64,000 nt of DNA from Bradyrhizobium icense (GTDB lineage: Bacteria; Pseudomonadota; Alphaproteobacteria; Rhizobiales; Xanthobacteraceae), in NCBI RefSeq assembly GCF_001693385.1, contig NZ_CP016428.1:4464001-4528000 (forward strand), in the 5' to 3' direction. The number at the start of each line of letters is the position of its first letter. The first letter of the stretch is position 1. Below, piece after piece: positions 34,136 to 42,484 of the stretch. The notes under the pieces were generated by a model. It searched no databases. It was given only the letters and a program-made list of their open reading frames with translations, and was not told the origin of the DNA. Both the position numbers and the translations under genes were made by a program.

Positions 34136-34152
34136 GATGAGCTACATTCATC
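34136..34152. promoter_or_regulatory. Candidate LysR operator
   Basis: GATGA-N7-TCATC, a dyad of 17 bp, lies in the 110-bp gap between divergent azoR and lysR, just before the lysR start. LysR boxes are interrupted palindromes; this match is by position and symmetry only. Confidence 0.45.
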
Positions 34153-34167
34153 TATTAGGTCCCGCCG

Positions 34168-35064
34168 ATGAGACGTCTTCCACCGCTGTCCGGACTGCGG
34201 GCGTTCGAAGCCGCCGCGCGGCATCTGAGTTTCAAGCGTGCGGCTCAGGAGCTGCACGTGACGCCGACCGCCATCAGCCATCAGGTTCGGCAGTTGGAAG
34301 AGGTGATTGGCGTGACGCTGTTCGAGCGGCGGACGCGTCAGGTCCTATTGACCGCGGAAGGGCAAGTCCTGCTGCCGGTTCTGCGCGACGGCTTCGACTC
34401 CTTCGCACGTGTCGTCGAAGGATTGAGCCGCAGGCAGCGCCGCGCGACGGTGACACTTTCGGCCACTCCCGCGTTCACCGCCAAGTGGCTGGTGCCGCGC
34501 ATCGCGGGCTTTCACAACGCAAGACCTGACATTGACCTCACGCTGCTGGCGACCCTGGAAGTCGTGGACCTTAATTCGGGTGCCGCGGACCTTGCGTTGC
34601 GCTATGGCCCTGGTCCTTATCCCGATCTGAGCGCCGAACCGTTGGCGATCGATCGTTTTGCGCCAGTGGCAAGTCCGCGTCTTGGTCTGAAGAAGCCGGC
34701 CGATCTGCACTCAGCGACCTTGCTGCATTTCGACTGGCGCCGCAGCGATAGCGGCAATCCGACCTGGCGGCGCTGGCTGAAGATCGCGGGTATCGACGGT
34801 ATCGATGCACGGGCCGGGCTCCGCTTCAGCGATGAGACCCACGCGATCCAGGCCGCCGTCGCCGGCACCGGGGTTGCGTTGCACAGTCTGCTGCTGGTGT
34901 CGGAGGAACTGGCGACCAAAACGCTGGTCGTGCCATTCGGCCCGGAAATCGAAGGCTTCACCCTGCATCTTGTGCGCGGCTCCCGGAGACCCCTGACCGA
35001 AGCGATCGAAGCAACGCAGGCCTGGTTGCGCGCGCAATTCGCCAAAAGCTCACCTCCACGCTGA
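34168..35064 (+). CDS. LysR family transcriptional regulator (GcvA-like)
   Basis: 298 aa. N-terminal HTH 'RHLSFKRAAQELHVTPTAIS' with 'HQVRQLEEVIGVTLFERRTR', then a LysR substrate-binding domain ('ATPAFTAKWLVPRIAGFHNA', 'ADLALRYGPGPYPDL', 'AVAGTGVALHSLLLV'). Divergent from azoR, which it probably regulates in response to an oxidant or quinone. Confidence 0.92.
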   Translation: MRRLPPLSGLRAFEAAARHLSFKRAAQELHVTPTAISHQVRQLEEVIGVTLFERRTRQVLLTAEGQVLLPVLRDGFDSFARVVEGLSRRQRRATVTLSATPAFTAKWLVPRIAGFHNARPDIDLTLLATLEVVDLNSGAADLALRYGPGPYPDLSAEPLAIDRFAPVASPRLGLKKPADLHSATLLHFDWRRSDSGNPTWRRWLKIAGIDGIDARAGLRFSDETHAIQAAVAGTGVALHSLLLVSEELATKTLVVPFGPEIEGFTLHLVRGSRRPLTEAIEATQAWLRAQFAKSSPPR

Positions 35065-35110
35065 TGCACGCGCGCGTGGCGCAGTCGATCACTGCTGCCC
35101 GCGTTTTCGT

Positions 35111-35920
35111 CTATTCCCTGCGCGCAACCCCACCCGCGTTCATGCCGCCGTCGATGACGAGCTCCGTGCCCGTCACGTAGCGCGAAGCATCGGATGCCAG
35201 ATACAGCACACCCTGCGCAATCTCCTCGGCCTGCCCGGCGCGGCCGAGCGGCGTTGCCATTTTCGCGCGCTCCTCCGGATCGATCGGGGCGTTCTGCCCG
35301 CTGCCTGTGGCACCCACCGGAATCTTGCCCCAGATCGGCGTGTCGATGATGCCGGGATGCACCGAGTTGACGCGGATACCGTCGCCGAACGTCGCGCATT
35401 CCATCGCGATCGCCTTGGCGAACAGCCGCACACCGCCCTTGGTCGCGCAATAGCCGGAAAGCCCGGCCGCACCGCGCAGGCCGGCCAGCGACGACATCAT
35501 GATGACGGAGCCGCCGCCCGTCTTGCGCATCACAGGCAGGCAGTGCTTCACCGACAGGAACACGCCGTCGAGATTGATCGCGGTCTGCCGCCGCCAATCT
35601 GCCAGTGACATCTCGGTGATCGACGGCACCGAAATGCCGATGCCGGCGTTCGAGACCAGCACGTCGAGCCGGTCATAGCGTTTCATGATTTCGGCCACGA
35701 CTTCGATCCAGCGTTCCTCGCTGGTGACGTCGTGATGCCAAAAACTCGCCTCGCCACCCGCCTTCTTGATTCGCGCGACGACCTCGGGGCCTCTCAAATC
35801 GTCGACATCGGTCACCGCGACAGAGGCGCCCTCGCGCGCCAGCAATTCGCAAACCGCTTCGCCAATGCCGGATGCGCCACCGGTCACCAATGCGACCTTG
35901 CCCTGAACCTGCCCTGTCAT
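35111..35920 (-). CDS. SDR family oxidoreductase
   Basis: 269-aa classical short-chain dehydrogenase: NAD(P)-binding 'ALVTGGASGIGEAV', 'DVLVSNAGIG', catalytic Ser ('IMMSSLAGLRGAAG') and YxxxK (YCATKGG), ending with 'GTELVIDGGMNAGG'. Acidic residues after the second strand ('VTDVDD') favour NAD over NADP. Substrate unknown. Confidence 0.92.
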   Translation of the reverse strand: MTGQVQGKVALVTGGASGIGEAVCELLAREGASVAVTDVDDLRGPEVVARIKKAGGEASFWHHDVTSEERWIEVVAEIMKRYDRLDVLVSNAGIGISVPSITEMSLADWRRQTAINLDGVFLSVKHCLPVMRKTGGGSVIMMSSLAGLRGAAGLSGYCATKGGVRLFAKAIAMECATFGDGIRVNSVHPGIIDTPIWGKIPVGATGSGQNAPIDPEERAKMATPLGRAGQAEEIAQGVLYLASDASRYVTGTELVIDGGMNAGGVARRE

Positions 35921-35952
35921 TTCTTCTCCCGTTTCTTTGTTGACTGTATGGA

Positions 35953-37794
35953 TTACCTGATCACGGTCGGTCCCGGATCCGGCACCGCGACATCGAGCAC
36001 CCGAAACTGCACGCGCTCCGAACCCTGGTAGCGATCGACCGCGAGTGATCCTGCCACGTGCAAAAGCTGGCCGCGGTTCTGCGTCAGCGCGTGTCCGAGC
36101 TTCTGTCCGACCGAGCGGAACGCGATGCCGTTGACGATGGCACCGTCGCCCGACTTGAAGCGCACGCGCAGATGCGCCTGGCCGACTTCGTCGGCATAGA
36201 CGAGCTGATGCGCCGGCAGCGCGATCACCGGCTCCGGATTGCCCGCCCCGAACGGCCCGGCGCGGTTCAGCGTATTGGCGAATTCCACGGTCACGGCGCG
36301 GGCGCTGACGGCACCGTCGATGAACAGCTCGTTCTCGTGGCGGGAATTGGCGACGTCCTCGGCCAGCGCGCTTTCCATGAAGGCACGAAACTCCGCGAGC
36401 TTCTCTTTGCGCAGCGTCACGCCGGCCGCCATGGCATGGCCGCCGCCCTTCATCAGGATGCGGTCCTTCAGCGCCTGCCGCACGGCCTTGCCGAGATCGA
36501 CACCCGAGATCGAGCGGCCGGAGCCGGTGCCGATGCCGCCCGGCTCCAGCGCAATGGCAAAAGCGGGCCGCGCAAATTTCTCCTTCAGCCGCGAGGCGAC
36601 GAGGCCGACGATGCCGGGGTGCCAGCCTTCGGCGGCGGTCACGATCACCGCGCCCTTGTCTTCGAGCCCGAGCGAGGCCAGCGCCTCGGCCTCGGCCTGC
36701 GCTTCGGCCGCCTGCTCGATGACGCGGCGCTCGCTGTTCAGCCGGTCGAGTTCGGCCGCGATCCGCGCGGCCTCCGAGACGTCGCCCTCCAGCAAGAGCC
36801 GCACGCCCAGATCGGCGCGCCCGATCCGGCCGCCCGCATTGATGCGCGGCCCCAGCATGAAGCCGAGATGCCAGGCTTCCGGCGGGCCGTTCAGCCGCGC
36901 CACGTCCATCAGCGCGGTATGGCCGACATGGTCGCGGCGGCGCATCGCGATCAACCCCTTGGCGACGAAGGCGCGGTTCAGCCCGATCAGCGGCGCGACG
37001 TCTGCCACGGTGCCGAGCGCCACATGGTGCAGCATGCCCAAAAGGTCCGGCTCCGGCAGCTCCGCGCTCCAGAAGCCGCGACGGCGCAATTCCCGGTTCA
37101 CCGCCACCAGCGTGATCAGCACCAGGCCGACCGCCGCCAGATGACCAAGCCCGGAAAGATCGTCCGGCCGGTTCGGATTCACCAGCGCGTCGACCTCGGG
37201 CAATTCATCGCCGGTCTGGTGATGATCGATGACGACGACGGATAGGCCGAGCTTTCGCGCTTCCGCCAACGGCTCGATGCTGGTGGTGCCGCAATCGACG
37301 GTCACCAGCAGCGTCGCGCCTTTGGCGGCCAGCGCCCGCACCGCATCGACATTGGGGCCATAGCCTTCAAAAATGCGGTCGGGGATGTGGATCAAGGGAT
37401 CGAGCCCGCAATGGCGCAGATGCCAGGCGAGCAGCGCCGCCGAGGTCGCGCCATCGACGTCGTAATCGCCGAAGATCGCGACCTTTTCCCCGCGCATGGC
37501 CGCGTCTGCGATACGTTTGGCCGCCGTCTCCATCGCCGTCACGGTGTGTGGATCGGGCATCAGCTTGCGGATGGTTGGGTCGAGAAAATCCAGGACCTCA
37601 TCGATCCCGACATCGCGGCCCGCCAGCACGCGGGCCAGCATCTCCGGCACCTGGTAGCGCTGGGTGATCGCCAACGCCAGCGCCGCCCCCCTGGCGTCGA
37701 GCCGGTCGCGCCACAATTTACCGGTCGCCGAACGCGCCACGCCGAGAAACGCCGGCGGCAGTTCAACGGGAAGCGCGGATGCGGGGAGGATCAT
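35953..37794 (-). CDS. recJ: Single-stranded-DNA-specific exonuclease RecJ
   Basis: 613 aa, 5'-3' ssDNA exonuclease of recombination and mismatch repair. DHH-domain motifs: 'VAIFGDYDVDGATSAALL', 'LLVTVDCGTTS', 'VVVIDHHQTGDELP' and 'HHVALGTVADVAPL'; DHHA1 motif 'GGGHAMAAGVTL' and a C-terminal OB-like segment. The start MILPASALP has GAAGG upstream; the open frame continues 272 codons further but would run across the start of the divergent chemoreceptor-like gene, so that part is not used. Confidence 0.95.
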   Translation of the reverse strand: MILPASALPVELPPAFLGVARSATGKLWRDRLDARGAALALAITQRYQVPEMLARVLAGRDVGIDEVLDFLDPTIRKLMPDPHTVTAMETAAKRIADAAMRGEKVAIFGDYDVDGATSAALLAWHLRHCGLDPLIHIPDRIFEGYGPNVDAVRALAAKGATLLVTVDCGTTSIEPLAEARKLGLSVVVIDHHQTGDELPEVDALVNPNRPDDLSGLGHLAAVGLVLITLVAVNRELRRRGFWSAELPEPDLLGMLHHVALGTVADVAPLIGLNRAFVAKGLIAMRRRDHVGHTALMDVARLNGPPEAWHLGFMLGPRINAGGRIGRADLGVRLLLEGDVSEAARIAAELDRLNSERRVIEQAAEAQAEAEALASLGLEDKGAVIVTAAEGWHPGIVGLVASRLKEKFARPAFAIALEPGGIGTGSGRSISGVDLGKAVRQALKDRILMKGGGHAMAAGVTLRKEKLAEFRAFMESALAEDVANSRHENELFIDGAVSARAVTVEFANTLNRAGPFGAGNPEPVIALPAHQLVYADEVGQAHLRVRFKSGDGAIVNGIAFRSVGQKLGHALTQNRGQLLHVAGSLAVDRYQGSERVQFRVLDVAVPDPGPTVIR

Positions 37795-38097
37795 GATGCC
37801 TTCGAGAGATAGGGGCAAAGCGGCCCGTCGGCAAACGCAAACCGGGAGGCAATGGCGGCGTCGTAGCGAACGAATCAGCGTGCACAGTCCCGGGGCAACG
37901 TACGCCCCGGCCGCTGCTGACAAAACCGACTTGCACAAAGAAGATGCAACTTGTCCCGGCAAAACTACCGGGAACGCAGCGGAACTTAAACCAATCGTTA
38001 GCCATGATCCCCGACAAAGGAGGCAAATGCTTCTCGCTTGAGTCCCGCCGATCCGCAGAAGATCGACATCCGCACAAAGACTGAGGAATTCCTGCCA
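37795..38097. other. Divergent control region between recJ and the chemoreceptor-like gene
   Basis: No gene seen. It contains a GC hairpin (CCCGGGGC...GCCCCGG near 37,892) and an AGGAGG followed by a four-codon ATG frame (38027) that ends before the chemoreceptor start. Promoters for both directions are expected. Confidence 0.4.
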
Positions 38098-39192
38098 ATG
38101 TCCGTCGCGCTTCGCTCCCAAACCGCAACGATCGCAAAACAGCCGTCCAATGCGGCTGATACCCAGGACGAATCCGACGTTTCCGCGCTGATCGCGAGAT
38201 TGACCGCCGAGGTCAACCAGGTCGCCTGCGAGAAGACCAAGTCGATCCAGAAGATCACCAACCAGATGAAGATGCTGGCGCTGAACGCGCTGATCGAGAG
38301 CTCGCGCGCCGGCGCCCAAGGCGCGGGCTTTGCCGTGGTGGCGCAGGAGGTCCGCAACGTCGGCCAGCAGGTCGAGACCATTGCCCGCGAGCTCGAAAGC
38401 CAGCTTACCAACCGGACCGGCAATCTGATGAACTCGATCGCGCAGATGGCCGACCGCTCGCGCGGCGAGCGCATGGTCGATTTGTCGCTGAACGCCATCG
38501 AGCTGATCGACCGCAACCTCTATGAGCGCACCTGCGACGTGCGCTGGTGGGCGACCGACTCCGCCGTGGTCGATTGCGCGGCCGCGCCGCAGGCTGCCGC
38601 CGTCAGCCATGTGTCCGAGCGGATGGCCGTGATCCTCGGCGCCTACACCGTCTATCTCGATCTCTGGCTGTGCGATCTCGACGGCAATGTGCTGGCCAAT
38701 GGCCGTGCCGATCGCTTTGGCGTCGTGGGCCAGAACGTGGCGCAGACAAAATGGTTTCGCGCGGCGCGCGCCTTACGCTCCGGCGACGACTACGCCGTCG
38801 GCGACGTCGAATGCCAACCCCTACTCGGCAACGCCCAGGTCGTGACCTATTGCGCCAGCGTCCGCGAAGGCGGCAAGGCGCACGGCAAACCCACCGGCGT
38901 GCTGGCGATCCATTTCGACTGGGAGCCGCAGGCCCGCGCCATCGTCCAGGGCGTGCGCGTCGGCGCGGCCGATAAGGCGCGCGTGCTGCTGGTCGATTCG
39001 AATTTCCGGGTGATCGCGGCGTCCGACGGCCAGGGCATGCTTACAGAACGCATTTCGCTCGCACTGGAGGGCCGGCGCTCCGGCTTCTACCAGGACCGTT
39101 CTGGCACCATGGTCGCGTTCCACGCCACGCCCGGCTACGAGACCTACAGGGGCCTTGGCTGGTTCGGCGTGATCCAGGCCGGCGCGACCTAA
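38098..39192 (+). CDS. Soluble chemoreceptor-like protein (short MCP tip plus C-terminal sensor)
   Basis: 364 aa with no membrane segment. Residues about 45-105 hold the methyl-accepting-protein hairpin tip ('MKMLALNALIESSRAGAQGA' then GFAVVAQEVRNVGQQVE), the part that contacts CheA/CheW. The C-terminal about 200 residues ('YTVYLDLWLCDLDGNVLANG', 'GVLAIHFDWEPQA', 'VLLVDSNFRVIAAS') look like a Cache/PAS-type sensor. No HAMP and only one coiled-coil arm. The inverted order (signalling first, sensor last) suggests a cytoplasmic receptor. ATG has GAGGAA upstream. Confidence 0.75.
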   Translation: MSVALRSQTATIAKQPSNAADTQDESDVSALIARLTAEVNQVACEKTKSIQKITNQMKMLALNALIESSRAGAQGAGFAVVAQEVRNVGQQVETIARELESQLTNRTGNLMNSIAQMADRSRGERMVDLSLNAIELIDRNLYERTCDVRWWATDSAVVDCAAAPQAAAVSHVSERMAVILGAYTVYLDLWLCDLDGNVLANGRADRFGVVGQNVAQTKWFRAARALRSGDDYAVGDVECQPLLGNAQVVTYCASVREGGKAHGKPTGVLAIHFDWEPQARAIVQGVRVGAADKARVLLVDSNFRVIAASDGQGMLTERISLALEGRRSGFYQDRSGTMVAFHATPGYETYRGLGWFGVIQAGAT

Positions 39193-39196
39193 GCCG

Positions 39197-39916
39197 CTAG
39201 CACCCCAGCCGGTCGGCGATGCCGCCAAAATCCTTGGAGACGATGTCCCAATTGCCCGTGGCTTCGAAGTCATACTTCTGGTGCGGGCCATATTCGGTCG
39301 GCCGTGCGACGAACGCGGTCTTGAGGCCGTTCTGCTGCGCCGCCTTCAGATCGTTGTTATGCGCGGCAACCATCATCACCTGCTCCGGCGGTAGGCAGAG
39401 CAATTTGGCGGCGCCGAGATAGGTTTCCGGATCGGGCTTGTAGTGCTCGAACAACTCCGCCGACATGATCAGATCCCACGGCAGGCCGGCGAATTTTGCC
39501 ATGTTGGTGAGCAGCGCGACGTTGCCGTTGGAGAGCGGCGAGATGACGTATTTCTTCTTCAGCCGCGTCAGCCCCGGCACGCTGTCGGGCCACGGATGCA
39601 GACGGTGCCAGCCCATCGTCAGGTAGTGCAGATCGGCGTCGCTCAGTCCTTGTATCGAAAACGCCGCGACCAGTTTTTCCAGCGACCGCCGGTGCAGCGT
39701 ATCCAGTATCTGATAGCCGCGCTCGGGATGTTTGCGCACCTCGTCCATCGAGGCCATGTAGACCGCGCGCCAGCCGTCGACCAGCGCGGTCCAGTCGGCC
39801 TCGATGCCGGAGGTTTTCGACCACTCCGTGAAGTCGTTGATGAGGCTGGTGCGCCAGTCGACGACGGTGCCGAACACGTCGAACACCAACGCTTTCACGG
39901 CTGATATGTCGGACAT
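39197..39916 (-). CDS. Haloacid dehalogenase, type II
   Basis: 239-aa HAD-superfamily enzyme with L-2-haloacid dehalogenase features: nucleophile Asp in 'ALVFDVFGTVVDWR', 'VISPLSNGN' (motif II), and 'HYKPDPETYLGAAKLL' with the catalytic Lys, 'MMVAAHNNDLKAAQ' (motif IV). It converts 2-haloacids to hydroxyacids in the family. Convergent with the chemoreceptor-like gene (4-nt gap). Confidence 0.88.
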   Translation of the reverse strand: MSDISAVKALVFDVFGTVVDWRTSLINDFTEWSKTSGIEADWTALVDGWRAVYMASMDEVRKHPERGYQILDTLHRRSLEKLVAAFSIQGLSDADLHYLTMGWHRLHPWPDSVPGLTRLKKKYVISPLSNGNVALLTNMAKFAGLPWDLIMSAELFEHYKPDPETYLGAAKLLCLPPEQVMMVAAHNNDLKAAQQNGLKTAFVARPTEYGPHQKYDFEATGNWDIVSKDFGGIADRLGC

Positions 39917-39949
39917 GCGAGCGCACTCCCCCTTGTTTTTCTCTTGGCC

Positions 39950-40033
39950 ATTCCGGGGCGCGCAAAGCGCGAACCCGGAATCTCAAGGTTCTCAGATGCG
40001 CAATTGCGCATCATAGTTCGATGCTTCGCATCG
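39950..40033. repeat. Palindromic intergenic element (REP-like), three hairpins
   Basis: ATTCCGGGG...ACCCGGAAT (39950-39981), a perfect 18-bp palindrome GATGCGCAATTGCGCATC (39995-40012) and CGATGC-TTC-GCATCG (40019-40033). The first hairpin is closely similar to one at 49449. This class of element is dispersed between Bradyrhizobium genes. Confidence 0.8.
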
Positions 40034-40057
40034 CCCCGGAACGACGTCGTCCGAACC

Positions 40058-41059
40058 TCAATCGAGATGAAACTTATCCAGTTGCCGGTGCTCGGCCTTG
40101 ATATAACGAACTGTGCCGGTGACCGAGCGCATCACCACCGTTTCGGTCTCGATCACGTCATCCTTGCGGAATTTGACGCCCGTCAGCAGCGAGCCGGTCG
40201 TGACGCCGGTTGCCGCGAACAGGCAGTCGCCCCGCACCATGTCCTCGATGCCGTAGATCATTTTCGGATCGGTCACGCCCATCTTGTGCGCGCGCTCACG
40301 CTTCTCCTCGCTGTCGAGAATCAGCCGGCACTGCATCTGGCCGCCGATGCAGCGCAGCGCCGCCGCCGCCAGCACGCCCTCGGGCGCGCCGCCGGTGCCG
40401 ATATACATGTCGACGCCGGTGTTGTCGGGGTCAGCACAATGGATCACGCCGGCCACGTCGCCATCGGTGATCAGCCGCACCGCTGCGCCGGTCGAGCGGA
40501 TGCTGGCGATGATGTCGGCGTGGCGCGGCCGATCGAGCACAAGCACCGTGATCGCGCCAGGCTCGACGCCTTTGGCTTTGGCGAGCCGGCGTACATTGTC
40601 GGCAGGCGACGCGTCGAGTTCTACGACACCCTTGTCGTAGCCCGGTCCGATCGCAAGCTTCTCCATATAGACGTCGGGCGCATGCAGCAGCGTGCCTCCA
40701 TCGGCCATCGCCATGGTCGCGATCGCGCCCGGCATGTTCTTGGCGCAGAGCGTGGTACCTTCCAGCGGGTCGACGGCGATATCGACCTGCGGACCGGCGT
40801 TGAGCCCGACCTTCTCGCCGATGAACAGCATCGGCGCCTCGTCGCGCTCGCCCTCGCCGATCACGATGGTGCCTTCGATCGGCAGCTTGTTGAGTTCGCG
40901 ACGCATCGCGTCCACGGCGGCCTGATCCGCCGCCTTCTCCTGGCCGTGGCCGCGCAGCCGCGCCGCCGAAACGGCTGCACGTTCCGTCACCCGCACGATT
41001 TCAAGCGTCAGTATGCGCTCGAGCAACAATTGCGGCGGAACGGAAATATGGGTCGACAT
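40058..41059 (-). CDS. glpX: Fructose-1,6-bisphosphatase class II (GlpX)
   Basis: 333 aa, dephosphorylates fructose (and often sedoheptulose) bisphosphate in gluconeogenesis and the Calvin cycle. Motifs 'RGHGQEKAADQAAVDAMR', 'GTIVIGEGERDEAPMLFIGE', 'DIAVDPLEGTTLCAKNMPGA' and 'LVLDRPRHADIIASIRSTGA' with the inositol-phosphatase-like metal site DPLEGT. AAGGAG precedes the ATG. The hom gene lies 78 nt upstream on the same strand. Confidence 0.95.
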   Translation of the reverse strand: MSTHISVPPQLLLERILTLEIVRVTERAAVSAARLRGHGQEKAADQAAVDAMRRELNKLPIEGTIVIGEGERDEAPMLFIGEKVGLNAGPQVDIAVDPLEGTTLCAKNMPGAIATMAMADGGTLLHAPDVYMEKLAIGPGYDKGVVELDASPADNVRRLAKAKGVEPGAITVLVLDRPRHADIIASIRSTGAAVRLITDGDVAGVIHCADPDNTGVDMYIGTGGAPEGVLAAAALRCIGGQMQCRLILDSEEKRERAHKMGVTDPKMIYGIEDMVRGDCLFAATGVTTGSLLTGVKFRKDDVIETETVVMRSVTGTVRYIKAEHRQLDKFHLD

Positions 41060-41137
41060 CGGCTTACTCCTTTTAAACCTGCACGGGCCTCTCGGCCCGC
41101 ATTCAATCCTTTGGCACGCAATCCGTTCGGATTTGCG

Positions 41138-42457
41138 TCAGTTCTTTTCGATTCGTATCACCTGCGGCCGGCCACTGATCACCTTGTCGCGCTGCACCGC
41201 CTCCAATGCACGATAGACCGCATCCTCGGACGTTGCGTAGGTGATCAGGATGACCGGAACCGGTGCGGCTTTCTTCGGCGCGCCGTTCGCATCGACGCCC
41301 TCGGGGTGGCGCTGCACGATCGATTCCAGCGAAATCTTCTGTTCGGCGAGGCGGGTGGCGATGGTGGCGGCAGTGCCGGCGAGGTCGCGCGCCATCAGGC
41401 GGATGTAGTAGCCGCCCTCGTGCCGCTCCATCGGCGCCTTGGTGGTGTCGCGCAGCCGCTCCACCGGGCGCCCGAACGGCTTTGCGCGAATGCCGCGCGC
41501 CACGTCGGCGATGTCGGCAACCACGGCAGACGCAGTCGCGGCCCCACCGGCGCCGGGCCCCACCAGCGTGATCGGGGGAATGCCTTCACCATCGATGGTC
41601 ACGGCGTTGGTGACGCCCATCACCTGCGCGATCGAGGACGATTTCGGCACCATGGTCGGATGCACGCGCTGCTCGATGCCCTTGGCGGTACGCACCGCCA
41701 CGCCAAGCAGTTTGACGCGGTATCCGAGTTCCTCAGCCGCGCGAAGATCCTCCGGCGCGATCGAGGAGATGCCTTCGACATACACCGCACTCTGCGCCAC
41801 CCTGGTGCCGAAGGCGAGGCTCGCGAGAATCGCCAGCTTCTGCGCGGTGTCGTGGCCGTCGACGTCGAAGGACGGATTGGCTTCGGCATAGCCGAGCCGC
41901 TGCGCATCCTTCAGGCATTCGGCAAACGACAATCCCTCCTGCTCCATCCGGGTCAGGATGTAATTGCAGGTGCCGTTGAGGATGCCATAGACGCGGCTGA
42001 CGCCGGTGCCGGCAAGCCCTTCGCGCAAGGTCTTGATGACGGGAATGGCGGCGCCGACCGCCGCCTCATAGTTGAATGCGCCGCCGTGCTTCTCGGCGGC
42101 CTTTGCCAGCCGCACACCGTGCTTGGCGATCAGCGCCTTGTTGGCGGTTACCACCGACTTGCCGGCCTTCAGCGCGGCCTCGATCGCCGACAGCGCCGGC
42201 TCGCCGGAGCCGCCCATCAGTTCGACGAAGCAATCGACGTTGGGATCGCTGGCCAGATCAAGCGGGCTTTTGGCCCAGTGGATGCCGCGCAGGTCGAGCG
42301 AGCGCTTCTTTGCTTTCGAACGCGCGGTAACGGCAACGACGCGCACGCCCCGACCGCTGCGCTCGGCAAGCGCCCGCGACTGCTCTTCGATGAGGCGGAC
42401 GACTTCGGCACCAACAGTGCCGAGCCCCGCGATACCCACTCTAAGGGGTGCGACCAT
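41138..42457 (-). CDS. hom: Homoserine dehydrogenase
   Basis: 439 aa; reduces aspartate semialdehyde to homoserine for Met/Thr synthesis. N-terminal NAD(P) fold 'VGIAGLGTVGAEVVRLIEEQ', catalytic-core 'ILNGTCNYILTRMEQEGLSF' and 'DVDGHDTAQKLAILASLAFG', and a C-terminal ACT domain ('YYIRLMARDLAGTAATIATR') for feedback regulation. A TTG 18 nt upstream is an alternative start. It follows the aminotransferase gene on the same strand (27-nt gap). Confidence 0.95.
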   Translation of the reverse strand: MVAPLRVGIAGLGTVGAEVVRLIEEQSRALAERSGRGVRVVAVTARSKAKKRSLDLRGIHWAKSPLDLASDPNVDCFVELMGGSGEPALSAIEAALKAGKSVVTANKALIAKHGVRLAKAAEKHGGAFNYEAAVGAAIPVIKTLREGLAGTGVSRVYGILNGTCNYILTRMEQEGLSFAECLKDAQRLGYAEANPSFDVDGHDTAQKLAILASLAFGTRVAQSAVYVEGISSIAPEDLRAAEELGYRVKLLGVAVRTAKGIEQRVHPTMVPKSSSIAQVMGVTNAVTIDGEGIPPITLVGPGAGGAATASAVVADIADVARGIRAKPFGRPVERLRDTTKAPMERHEGGYYIRLMARDLAGTAATIATRLAEQKISLESIVQRHPEGVDANGAPKKAAPVPVILITYATSEDAVYRALEAVQRDKVISGRPQVIRIEKN

Positions 42458-42484
42458 GAATGAGAGAACCTGCAATAAAAGGAA

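Noticed and set aside
37795..38610. N-terminal extension of the recJ reading frame by 272 codons
   Set aside because: It overlaps the divergent chemoreceptor-like gene, lacks a ribosome-binding site, and the RecJ homology begins at the internal ATG used.
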